The notes under the pieces are model-generated. The model searched no databases. It saw nothing but the letters and a program-made list of their open reading frames with translations, and was not told where the DNA came from. Of a stretch of DNA of 64,000 bases, positions 11,880 through 22,853 are shown piece after piece. The position numbers were made by a program, and so were the translations under genes. This stretch comes from Coprinus comatus. Lineage: Eukaryota; Basidiomycota; Agaricomycetes; Agaricales; Agaricaceae. The stretch covers positions 54,105 through 118,104 of the forward strand of contig JAWPGT010000068.1 in the NCBI GenBank assembly GCA_034638255.1. Reading direction: 5' to 3'. Every line of letters starts with the position of its first letter. The stretch's first letter is position 1.

Positions 11880-13964
11880 ATTGATTGGGGAAAGGAACAA
11901 TCAATGGAGGAGAGCTGGGCCCACGAAAAGCTGACATGGGCCTTGGGGACGAAAGAATTGGAGAAGAGAGACGATTTGGATTTTTCGACCTTGTCGATTC
12001 AATGGTCGTATTCGTATTTGTATCTTATCGATTGTATCCATATCATCGGACTGGTAGTTGAGTTGAACTCCTTAACATGACTGCAGAATCATCCATATCC
12101 GTGAAACTGCGCTTTCGAGCTTACCTGTCCTATATGTGGTTGTCTATTACTGCTCCAAAGAATCATCGACGCCCGCATGGAACCGAGAACTCTCATGTCA
12201 ATCCTCTAATTAGGAGTTTCTTAGAAGTTAGAACCCCATCGCGTTCTGTCTTCCTCTCCGCAAACTCGAGAATAATCTATAATTAGATCCGGGCACACGA
12301 TACCCCCACTTACTCTCCTCACTACCCGGGCCGCTCACCTTGTAGAGAGATCAAGAGAATTGAAAGTCTACTTTACCTGGTACTCTGTTCTCGACTACTA
12401 TCCGTGTTCTTCTCTGGAAAGGAGACATATGGTTTGGAAACGCCACAGCTCATGTCATCAATTGAGTCTTTTATTCGAGATTGGTTACGCCGCTTGAGGT
12501 CGCCTGAATAACCTATCAAATTATTATTCTTCAGAGTTTCTATTACTTGTGGCTTACCTTCCCGAGACTACAAGTTGAGAACTTCTTAGCCGAGTTTTAT
12601 TCTTCTATGTACACTGGGTGTGACTTCTAAGTCTAGAAGTCCAGAATCCAGATTGTTCCTATCTTTAACTTGAGGTCCAATGAGCCTATCTTGTCGAGAT
12701 GTAGAAAGGTTACAGTCGTTCTATGCGCTTCGATCGTTATTATCCTCGGATTTATTTGATAGCCTTTGTTCTTTGCGTTTATGATGATAACGATAAGAAA
12801 AAACGCCGAGTAAGAATGTTACCTGTCTATTATCAGTCTTGTATAACACATGGGTGGAACCTCGGAGGCTTTATGAGTAGTAAACACTATTAAGAAAATG
12901 AACATACTTACTAACTTTGAAACTTCAGACTTTCAGAACTCCATTGATATAAAACAGTGCATCGCACTAGATAGAGGTATGTATGTAGTAACAAATAGCA
13001 GAGGAGAAGGAAGGGGAAAACGTAGAAGAGGTAAGAAAGAGGGGGAGGGGAAGGAAGAGAGAAGGGAAAGAACCATGGGTACACACACTAAACATCTGAT
13101 AAACTGGCGTTTATATATCCTACCTACATCGCTCTCGTGAGCTATGTATCTCGTGCAACTCAAGTCAAAAATCTCATGCAGTCTCGTGCAAGCACCAAGT
13201 AAGTTGCAGCGACAAAGACACTCTGACGAACAAATTGCAATTTCCAACAATGACTCAGTTTGTATATCTCCCTCTTCCCCAAACGCTTACTTCATGACTC
13301 TACGCTTGTTCTGTATGACTCTTCAATCGTTTGAATGACTTCACATTAATTAAATGATTACCGATGAATATTTGGAATTTCTAATATCATCATGATCCGC
13401 TACTATACAAGATATCCACTAGTGATCCGCTCCAGTCAAAAAGTTCCAGTTCAGTAAAATTATATGCGCTCACTGTGGTATACAAGGGTATACAGTCTTT
13501 CTGAAATCACTCGAACATTCGTTTCGGCGTTCGCACGATCAGTTTCTTCTTATCATAAGAATAGCAGAGCTAGTACAAATTCTGATATATGTACTGCGGA
13601 GATTAATATACTAGACATATTGAAGATTCTGGAATGACTCTACTGGAACATACCACAGAAAAATGACTCGGAACACCGTGTGTGGTGTATTGATAATAGG
13701 TACCACAGCCAGATATAAAACCCACGTTAATCAAAAAGATCAGCGTCTATCACTACACCATCCCTTACCCACGACTACTACTCATAACCATCATCATCGG
13801 TGCCACATAAATCATCCCCCTATAACATCCTCTAGTGATCCCCTTTTACCCAGAACATCGAATCTACACAAGTCAAGTCATCATCAACACATTATACACA
13901 TTAAATCTAATAAATCGAGTCTAACGCTAGACTTACAACGTACTCAAAAACACTCTATTCTACT
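11880..13964. other. Long gene-free stretch with a purine-rich tract
   Basis: About 2.1 kb without a supported gene. A strand-asymmetric purine run (agaggagaaggaagggg and onward) covers roughly 12999-13072. The rest is AT-rich with scattered short frames. The last 300 bp are probably the promoter of the gene that starts at 13965. Confidence 0.5.
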
Positions 13965-15537
13965 ATGGGAGGAAACGCATTTCAATCCAAACTATCAACA
14001 AAAGCTATACCACGTCTCCCACCAACAATCTATCATTCACTAAAAACACGTATTCAACCAATACTCGAAACATTATATGTTTATGTAGGCGTTCCTAAAG
14101 AAGCACCGGAAAAGAAAGATTTTGGGGATTTGGATTTTGTAGTCTATAGTCCGAAGCTTCGATTCCAAGGAACAGGAACTAGGTGGCCTTCACAGGTACA
14201 ATTGGAGTCAGAGTCACACTAGGGTTGGTGTCACAGACAAGTAGTTTGAATTTGAATTCGGGTTTGCAGAGTAATGCTGCAATTGGGGCTACAACTGGGA
14301 AGACTGACAAGATTGAACTTGAAGAAGGTAGTCATAAAGGTGATAAAGATGATGTTTCTGTCCCATATGAACTTGTGAAGGAAGCGTTAGGGGCTAGATA
14401 TGTTGTTCCAATGATAGGTAATCGAGTTTCAAATTTCGCAATTCCGATAATGAAGGGAGAGTGGAAACAATTTGGTTCTCGATTTGAAGAGGAAGAATTA
14501 CAAAAGCGTAAAGAGGTTGAAGACTCGGACGGAGAGATTTATTATCAAGTATGTGTTGTATATTATATGTTTAGAGGTCGGAATCTCGAAGGGGATACTA
14601 ATAATATTAAACGCGTTCGATGTGCTGACCATTTATTATGATTATTTTTTTTATATAGGTCGACGTGAATGTTTGTGAAACTAAAGAAGAATGGGAGAAC
14701 AAATTATTCTTCCAATCTTACGGAGATCTCAACATAATACTCGGTCTGATAGTCAAAAACAGTGGCTTACATTTAAGCCACAAAGGTCTCAAAGTCAGTA
14801 CTCAACCTTCCTCATCTCTCCCCGAATTTCGAATAGGACCAAGCTAATATCGGACTTTGTTCTGTCGTTATTCCTATCTACAATATGTATAGCTCCCTGA
14901 TCCAGGTCAACCAGCGTTCGAATTAAGCACCTCCTTCCCCGACATATTCTCTTTCTATGAATGGCCAATGGATATTTGGAAAAAAGGGTTTCAAACCAAT
15001 GAAGAATGCTATGAATTCGCAACTCGAAGTCCCTTTTTTAATTCAAAACAATTCAAGGCTAGGAATCCGAACAGCAAAGTTAGAAAACAACAGTCTACCA
15101 GGTCGATGTATTCCGGGTTCTTCGAATGGGTAGCGTCCAAATCCAATCAAAATCAAAATCGTACGTACTCTGTGAACGATTTAAATGCCGACCAAAACCT
15201 AGCCTGTACAGACCCAAAAATTGGCATTCAGGAACGTGCTTTGGATTTCTTTCATAAAAGAGAAAAATTCGAAGCTCTTGTTTTGGAAAGACAGAAGAAA
15301 GAAGTAATCAGGAATACATTCCGAGGTTCTACCATTCGTGATTGGACATCATTGGGAAATTATTGGGTTGGAGTTAAAAAGATTATGGATGCTACGAGGG
15401 AGAGATTTGGTGGAGATGAAAAGATTGGGTTGTTCTTGTTGGAGAATGATGATGGAGTTGAAAGGTTAAAGAAGGTTGTTCTGGAAGTACAAGAAGAACT
15501 CCAGATATATTCGTTGGAGGCGAAACAGGAGGAGTAG
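13965..15537 (+). CDS. Conserved fungal protein of unknown function
   Basis: I recognise the conserved pattern from many fungal genomes but know of no assigned function. Four exons (13965-14195, 14237-14548, 14659-14797, 14906-15537) keep frame. Seen: N-terminal FQSKLSTKAIPRLPPTIYHS, EAPEKKDFGDLDFVV, then PYELVKEALGARYVVPMIGN, SNFAIPIMKGEW, GEIYYQVDVNVCETKEEWE, FFQSYGDLNIILGLI, and a C-terminal helix-rich part with YWVGVKKIMDATRERF. The acidic GDLDF and DVNVC pieces recall nucleotidyltransferase-like folds, but this is only an impression. The first intron is just 41 nt, and an extra in-frame 51-nt intron at about 15162-15212 is possible. Confidence 0.75.
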
Positions 15538-15920
15538 AAAAAGGAGGAGCAGGACTCGAAATTATAAGCAGTGACTTCGAGCTTTTATAATCTACTTTGT
15601 TCTGTTTCCGAGCGTAATGTAAATGTACAGTACATAATGGACCACACTGGCACTCGCAGGAATTGCACTAATGTGCCGGAAATATTGTAACTACTGTTAT
15701 AGTGCATTATCTATAACACAGCAATCAGCACTTGAGCTCATAGGGAACTACTGTTCGCCATTTTATCGAACGATGACCTCAGTATTATTTTCAGGAATAG
15801 GATTTGCTTATCACAAAATTCGGAGTTGGTTAACCAGAGATCCAAAGCTAGTATTTTCCCACGCCCTCCTTTCTATAACTCCCAATCACACATACCTATC
15901 ACTTTCTCAACTGCAAAAAT
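15538..15920. other. Intergenic
   Basis: 383 bp between two plus-strand genes. No gene was recognised. It presumably holds the promoter of the zinc-knuckle gene. Confidence 0.5.
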
Positions 15921-16629
15921 ATGTCTAAATACGCACCTCATGGTAACTCAGGCAACAGACCTAAACCATCCTCATCTACTATCTGTCAAAAATGTCTACA
16001 ACGAGGTGAGGGTTCAACGTTCAATCTTATGGACTGGGATAAAGGGAACTAAACGAGATGTATAGGGCACTTTATCTATGAGTGTAAATATGAACGTCCA
16101 TACGTTTCACGTCCCTCACGTACCCAACAACTTGAAAATCCAAAATTATTGGCGAAATATAAAACAGATGGAAAACCCAGTGTCGAAGTTCCTGAGGAAT
16201 TCAAGAATAAGTACGTATATTTACACATTGAATACATCGTGACCAAGTACTTAACAGTTTGGTACTTACTTAGGAGTGGATTGGCCAATAAGATATTAGA
16301 AGCTAAAGAGAAAGAAAGGACGAAGGAAGTCAAAGGCAAAGAAGTTGTGGTATCATCACGCAAACGAGCGAGGTACGTCCACGTCTCAACAACTCAATTT
16401 TGATATCTGCTCAATGTTTGAAACGAACAGGTCGAAATCGGCCGACTCCCGCTCCACCTCGGACTCCAGCTCAGACTCGGATTCAGACTCTGAATCAGAA
16501 GACGAAGAGTCGTCAGAATCTGACTCTTCGTCTTCTAGTTCCCCTTCTCCCTCTCGTTCCCGTTCTCGTGATCATAAACGTAGACGGGCGCGTAGTGTGT
16601 CTACTGATAGTGCTGGTTCTCGAAGATGA
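15921..16629 (+). CDS. ZCCHC10-like zinc-knuckle protein with Ser/Arg-rich tail
   Basis: Four exons (15921-16005, 16066-16210, 16274-16372, 16431-16629) give 175 residues. The first intron splits the zinc knuckle, and joining the exons restores CQKCLQRGHFIYEC, a perfect C-X2-C-X4-H-X4-C. This is followed by the ZCCHC10-type motif KYERPYVSRPSRTQQL and then a charged stretch. The last exon encodes a long Ser/Asp/Glu run (about residues 110-150) and an Arg/Ser tail (SRSRSRDHKRRRARSVS). This is the layout of nuclear RNA-associated proteins, so binding to RNA or splicing factors is likely but not shown. No transmembrane or secretion signal is seen. Confidence 0.88.
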
Positions 16630-16791
16630 AAGTCTTAATCCGGAAGCTTGAAGTTTTATTCAAGTACAATTAGCAATTCCTCCTTTGTATATTAGTTTTC
16701 ATGTGATGCAATAATTCTCTTAGCCATGTCGAACAAATCAGGAGGAGAGTCAGAAAGAAATGAAATTAAAAACGGTATACGACAAAGGAAA

Positions 16792-17615
16792 TTACAAAGA
16801 ACCACATGATAGGCCTACAGTAGTTGTGTTCATAATGAGAGCGACAATGAGCCTGTTGCAGGGGTTGTTAGTCGCTATTAATATAAATGGTGGGAGGCTT
16901 ACCCATAGAGGCCCAATACTTCGGCAAAAATGAGAATAAGGACCATGGTCACGAAGACTCTTGATTCATTGACAAACGCACGAACACACTAGATATAAAA
17001 AAGATATCGGTCTGGAGCGAATAGGGTGATGTTTAAACTACATACCGAGTCACCGACGTAGCCAATGGCATAACCAGCGGATAGACCCGTTAGGCCACAT
17101 GCGAGACCTGCACCTAGATGAATGAAGCCAGCTGCAAGGCTATAGTCACCCGGTTTTACTATAACAAAAGAAACATTAGCCAGGATGAATATGTATGAAT
17201 CACAGTTGATACTTGCGACCACCGGCGATGAGAACCGAGACTACCAATCCATAGACAGCAATGATACCCGACATGACTACCGGAATAAGTGACTGCATTT
17301 ATATGTCAACAATAGATTGGGGAGACAAATAAGGAGGAGCGTACTTTCATGATGAGCTCTGGCTTGAATGTGCCTAGCCCAGCAATGCCAATACCGGCCT
17401 TTGCTGTTCCTACTGCGGCACCAACAGCTACAGAGGTAAAGTATTATCAGAAATAATCCATGTGTGTGTTCTATCGAATATACGCACTACTAAAGATCAT
17501 CTATTGGTTCCTCTCTTCAGTCAAATGTACGGGACGCCTTGGATGAATATCTACTTACCGCAGAAGCGACGCCAGCAAACCCAAAGAATGGGGCGTAAGG
17601 AGGACAGAGATCCAT
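16792..17615 (-). CDS. VMA3: V-type ATPase proteolipid subunit c (V0 ring)
   Basis: Subunit c forms the proton-carrying ring of the vacuolar ATPase. Seven exons on the minus strand (17615-17559, 17500-17488, 17427-17345, 17292-17217, 17158-17046, 16988-16903, 16852-16792) give 162 residues, the normal size. Seen: [37 protein letters not shown], the four hydrophobic helices, [15 protein letters not shown], and the ion-binding Glu137 in FAEVLGLYG, at the same number as in yeast Vma3. Exon 2 is a 13-nt microexon. The intron after exon 4 appears to use a GC donor (gcaagt), because that gives the expected [12 protein letters not shown] nearby GT donor would give AGVKPG instead. The gene is divergent from the ZIP gene. 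Confidence 0.94.
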
Positions 17616-17810
17616 TGTTTGTTATACGGCCACGTATACTTTGAAGTCGAAGGAAGGAGAAACTAGAAATAACTGCGAGTGAAAGAGGAAAGATGCGTCG
17701 CAATGAAAGCGTCGCAGATCACGTGCTTCTCGAAAGAGGTCATAACACAAACACGTTCGCTGCTTCATTCCTGCTCATTGATTAGAATTGTATCTAGGAA
17801 CTGGCACAAC
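17616..17810. promoter_or_regulatory. Shared divergent promoter of VMA3 and the ZIP transporter
   Basis: 195 bp separate the two start codons. A palindromic CACGTG (bHLH-type site) lies at 17720-17725. No clear TATA box is seen. Co-regulation of the two genes is an inference from the spacing. Confidence 0.5.
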
Positions 17811-19025
17811 ATGGCTATTATATTCCTGGCTATGGCTGCTGCTCTGGGTGTATCTTCTTTCGCATGTGGCATGATACCCCTTGCTGCGACTTATTCAAGT
17901 ACGTAACAGTATAATATTCGAATTTGTCACAGACGTTGATACAAATGGTAGGAAAGTATTTGGACATAATGAACGCGTTAGCTATGGGTCTACTTCTAGG
18001 GACTGCACTAGGCGTTATCATTCCCGAGTATGTGCTTAAGCTCGATGCAGTAACCCCAATAACATTTAAATGAAGAGGAATAGAAGCTCTAGTCGACTAT
18101 TACAAAGATTCTGAATACCTTCCAACTATAATCGCTATCGACTTAATATTCGGTTTCCTATTAATGATGGTTGTCGAACACTTCTCTTCCAACGGCGTCC
18201 ATTCCCACGGCGGCAATAACCACAGTAACAACTCTAGCGTCCCATACACTCCCGCATATTCTCAACCAAATGGAAACACACAACTGGATTTCGATGCAGA
18301 ATTAGATGAACTGGAAAGTGACCAAAGTGGACGAACGAGATCTGTAGAGATTTCAAGGTCAACTTCAAACGGTCCATTTAATGCATCTGCCAAACAAATT
18401 GCTATTCCGTTTACATTTGGGCTTATTATTCACGGTCTTGCAGATGGTTGTGCGTTGGGTGTATCTGCTATGGATGAAACTTCAACTGAAGGAACAACAA
18501 ACCTTTCATTAATCGTTTTCTTTGCTTTATTGTTTCATAAAGGTGAATCCAACTCTTCTAATGCGCCTTAATCTTCATGAATACTCATTATCATATTCTC
18601 GTCTTTAGCACCAACATCGGTTGCTTTCGCTGTCTCACTTTTGAACACAAACCTCCCAAGAGCAGATTGCAAGAAATATCTAGCAATATTCGCAGCTTCT
18701 ACACCAATAGGAGCAATATTGACTTACTCGCTACTCTCCTTCTTTGGAATAACAGACAACACAAATATAGGTTCAGCACTTCTCATATCCGTATGTCTTT
18801 ATTTTTCTGCTTTCTCGCTATTGCCTTTTGTTCTGATTGTGATTTCATTACGTTGTTTTTTAGGGAGGAACTTTCCTATATGTAGCAACGGTTTTACAAC
18901 CTGTATCTCAACATGAAGCAGATTCTCAAGATCTAGCTTCGAAATGGAGATTAGTGTTGGTGGTTTCTGGGACTTTGGCACCTCTTTTAATGAGTAGTCT
19001 CATTGGTCATGGACATGGGCATTAA
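17811..19025 (+). CDS. ZIP-family metal (zinc) transporter, SLC39A9-like
   Basis: ZIP proteins move zinc or related divalent metals into the cytosol. Five exons (17811-17898, 17952-18027, 18076-18542, 18609-18790, 18864-19025) give 324 residues. Seen: helix 1 with ACGMIPLAATYS, then MNALAMGLLLGTALGVIIPE, EGIEALVDYY, a His/Ser/Asn-rich cytoplasmic loop (about residues 95-150), the metal-site helix FGLIIHGLADGCALGVSA, the HKAPTSVAF motif of the second metal helix, two more helices, and a histidine-containing tail GHGHGH. The pattern GIIPE...HGLADG...HKAP fits the SLC39A9 (ZIP9) group, which is usually in Golgi or secretory membranes. The start was set at ATG 17811 because the first helix follows it directly. 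Confidence 0.9.
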
Positions 19026-22000
19026 ATTTTTTTATTGACCTTGATACTTATTTAAGAAGGGCAGGCGTTAATATTTATTTGGATACCCAGGTTTTTGTTT
19101 TTGTTTCGTTTTGGATGTATCCCTACTTTTTGTAAACGCTTATGAGTTTTTGTTTTATTACTCCGAGTCTCCTCAAACTCCTTTTTATTTATTTGTCATT
19201 TGATACATACCAATCGTATCACGCACGGCGGGCAAAGACTTGTCAAATGCCAACCTGGTACAAAAATTCTCTGCTTACCATAATCTATGTAAGAGTCTGC
19301 ACCTTTACCGTGGATGGGACCCTCTAGTTGAGTCGGAGATCAGCGCCACATGTACATCATACTATTGCTTGCTATGTAGAGGATCAGAAAATAACGTCAA
19401 AAAATAGTCATCAGTGACGAGGTTGAAACAAGCAATGTGTCGGGAATAGATGCGCCACCCCATGTCTTCGCCTCCCATAAAAACCCGCTATGAGAATGCG
19501 TCCAACACCCGGAGTTTCTCATTCTCATCTACTCCCACCTACTTATTAGATATGGATGCATACAGTTTCCGCTTGACACTTTGGTGCAGGATGTGAAACG
19601 AGTTCGTCAGCAAAGGTACTTTTACTGTCAGTTCTTTCAGTATCTCATGTAGTCAACGCTCTAGATCTAACCTACCTCTCCATGTATTAGATTCTGCATT
19701 CACGATATGACTTTTTGTGTCGGTTTTCGCGGGGGGTATTGCTTTACTAACTGAAGCTATCATGTGCATATATTCATCTCATCTTGGGTATAGGTCAAAT
19801 ATATCCATAGGTAAATCAATTTTAACTTCACGCGAGGCTCAGGATGCTTGGTTGAATCGTGTTACATATAGTAGGGATCCCAAGCAATGCCCGTGGTCTA
19901 TGTTCCATATTCTCTACACCTCTATTGAGATAATGGCTTTAGCCCATATTTTGTAAGATGCTTCACATTTATTGCAGGGAATCATTGCTAATAGCTCCTT
20001 GAAAAGACTTGGGATGATTGGTGAGCTGAAATACCAATAATATCACATTTATTTATCTTCATTTTTATTATCTATACCAGTTAATATAAACGTTGCTTCA
20101 TCAATTATAGTAAGTTCAAAGAAATGAAAAAAGTTCGAAGTATTCAATCTTAACTAACTACGAAACGTGTGGGTAGGAAACCAACGACGCATATATTTAC
20201 ATCCTCAGTTCCTACCATCACATCTGGGACTGAGGTATGTACACAATACGCATAGTATAGAACATCCATATTAACATATTATCGTAGCTAGGAGTATACG
20301 ACTATAGGTACGATAATATAACCAGTTCCTACCATCACATCTGGGACTGAGCTAGGAGTATACGACTATAGCGTTCTCATAGTGTAGACGTGATTTTCTC
20401 TCTCATGACCCACATCTTTCTCAGGCTACAACTAATCTAAAACCAAAATACACAGGTGCACTATTATCCTTTCCATAAGTGTGATGTAAGTACTCCCGAA
20501 AACATTCCGTCTCTCATGCTCATGAGGTTGCGACTAAGACAATAGTGTGACTACCGCTAGGTTAATAGAAGTACTCCTTTCTGGGACTGCCACCACTTTA
20601 GCTGTGATCCGACTGCGTGCATTATGGAAAAATAATCATCTAGGTAATTTGCCCCTCTTATATGAATAGGAACCTCTGAAGCTAGTATAACTCACCCTCA
20701 AGTAAATTTTAGTTCGAGTGCTACTTATTTTCGCAATATTAGGTGTGTTTCCTAGGACATCCTTAGGTAGCGAGTCAAGACTCAATACCCGCTACATTAG
20801 TGGAAGTTGGTGTGGTAAGTTAAGGGTGATCTAAATTCTGGTACATTGACCATGATATTCATTATATTATCTATCGCTGATAGGCAGCTTGTGGCTGGTT
20901 AATATTCACCGGAGTTATCGGAAAGTGGCCTGGTATTTTAAAGGTTACTCGTCTCCATGGATGTATTTCTTATCAACCGACAGCGGAAAATTTGTCTAAT
21001 CCAATCATGTATGCTGATCCCCCGGTGTGGTAAGCATAAAAAAATTCTCTCATGGATAGAATATATTTATATTCCCATTGTAGGGAATTCCTATCATTAT
21101 TACCGGTACGTTGAACGCTCACTGTCGACTATACGGTTTAGTGAAAATAACCATGGTGCCTCTGGTGGGCAATATGAGGGGATTGAACTCCATCGTGAGG
21201 ATAGTAGATATCCAACACGGGATGCTTGCGAGAGTTCTATATAACTTGAACTTGAAACCGCACAGTAGTTATCTTCAAGTCCCTCGTAGGTTAAATATTT
21301 AGTACCGGCTATTTTGTTCTTTGTTTCGAGAGAGCATACGAAACCAGATTTAGGATTGGAACACTTCAAAGATACTGCCTAGTCCTAGTCTCGACTGGCA
21401 CTGGCACTACGGAGAATTGTGTTCGTCGGTTGATGTCGATATCTCACTTTTCCCTGGTCGTTTCCAATTCAACAAAAACTTTCAAAATCATAATTTCTTA
21501 ATTTCCAAGATCAAGAACATACAGCATTTTGACTGATATTTCTATTCATTTCTTTATTTAAGTTTCTGTTCAAATGTCAGTACTTTAGTAAGGTCAGGGA
21601 AGCTTTAGCTTTTTCTAAGCCAGAACTTTTAGAATCCTGATGACCACTTAGGCGTATTTCATCAGTATTATATTATTGATAGCATCAGCCCTTTTCCGCG
21701 ACTACCATCACGAAGCTTAGGCTGTATACTACAATTTTGTATCAGCTCTTCTTAGTCTTCGAGTTTCGATCTGGAGCCTTGAGTACTTGAGTCTAGACAG
21801 TACTATTACCGGTTCCATAGGCTGGATGGTATCTGCTGCGCAGATATATAGGTTGTTTGACAAGTTTGTAGGGTATATTAATCGGTCCATATGGCATGTA
21901 AAATCCATTTCAGCGCCCATAAAACTTATGAATATGATGATGACAATGATAACGGAGGGTTGCAATGTCGGATGTTAACAATCTTTCAGATACGTTACTC

Positions 22001-22853
22001 CCTGTTGACCATGTACCGTTTATAAACACTTCTTTCGATCCTTTAAGTTGTTCGTATAAGTACCCTAAACCCCCAGGTTCAAAGTTCCTACGGTAGGCAT
22101 CGCAACCTTTTCTCCTTCTCCTGGCCCTGGTCGCTATGGAAAACAATAACTCGTAAGAAGTTCATGATGCTGAGAAAAACATCAACAGCTTACTAACCTA
22201 CACAACACTTATAGGTATTTTCGTCACGCACGCTGAGAAGAAACGCCCATGGAAACTTGAACTTGTGAGTACAATGAAAACGTTGTTGCGTATATCATAT
22301 CATTGTCAAGCTATAAGAAAACCATGTACAACTACCACCACAAAACCACAAAACTGAAAGCAGCACACCCTCCCACGTAATTATTAATGTAACCTCTCCT
22401 CCTTCCTTAAATCCGATCTTCAACGTCTTCTCGTCAAGGAAAAATGGTTTATGTTTGCTGATGCATTAAAAATGGAGCAAAAGCGGTAATAACGGGGTAG
22501 TGATAGTTACGCCACGAAGAGAACTCCGGAAAGCGAAACGAGTTGGGTACACAATACTCATAGAAAACTTAGGGGAGGATGTGTTGGGAGAATGTGTGCT
22601 AAAATATGTTTCACTGACGACCGATCAAGTCGTTCCCGTTATTTCTGAACTTTGTAAGTTCGGACCTCCAAGGTTCCCAGACCTGACCATATTTCTTGAG
22701 AAGTTGAGTTAACTCTTGTCGTTGTTCTGTCTGTAAGGAAGCGTCAGTCAATGTTACAAAATACGAAGATAGTCGTATGTCAAATATTAAAGAATCAGAC
22801 CCTCTGCTCCTCGTAACAACGAAAAGAGGGGAGTTTCTCCAAGAAAAAACGCC
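19026..22853. other. Gene-poor region with short direct repeats
   Basis: 3.8 kb in which I find no gene. Open frames are short, with no family match and no splice pattern. It holds the repeats at 20207-20371 described separately. The small plus-strand frame at 22500-22712 lies behind the 3' end of the dehydrogenase gene and looks like chance. Confidence 0.5.
20207..20371. repeat. Interleaved direct repeats of 28 and 22 bp
   Basis: The 28-mer starting AGTTCCTACCATCACATC and ending GGGACTGAG occurs at 20207-20234 and 20324-20351. The 22-mer starting AGCTAGGAGTATACG occurs at 20286-20307 and 20350-20371. The order is A, B, A, B, with the second pair overlapping by two bases, so this is a diverged tandem duplication of a unit of about 64-117 bp. 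Confidence 0.85.

Noticed and set aside
22500..22712. 70-residue open frame on the plus strand
   Set aside because: Directly downstream of a minus-strand gene end, no family motif, no promoter or splice context. A chance frame is more likely.
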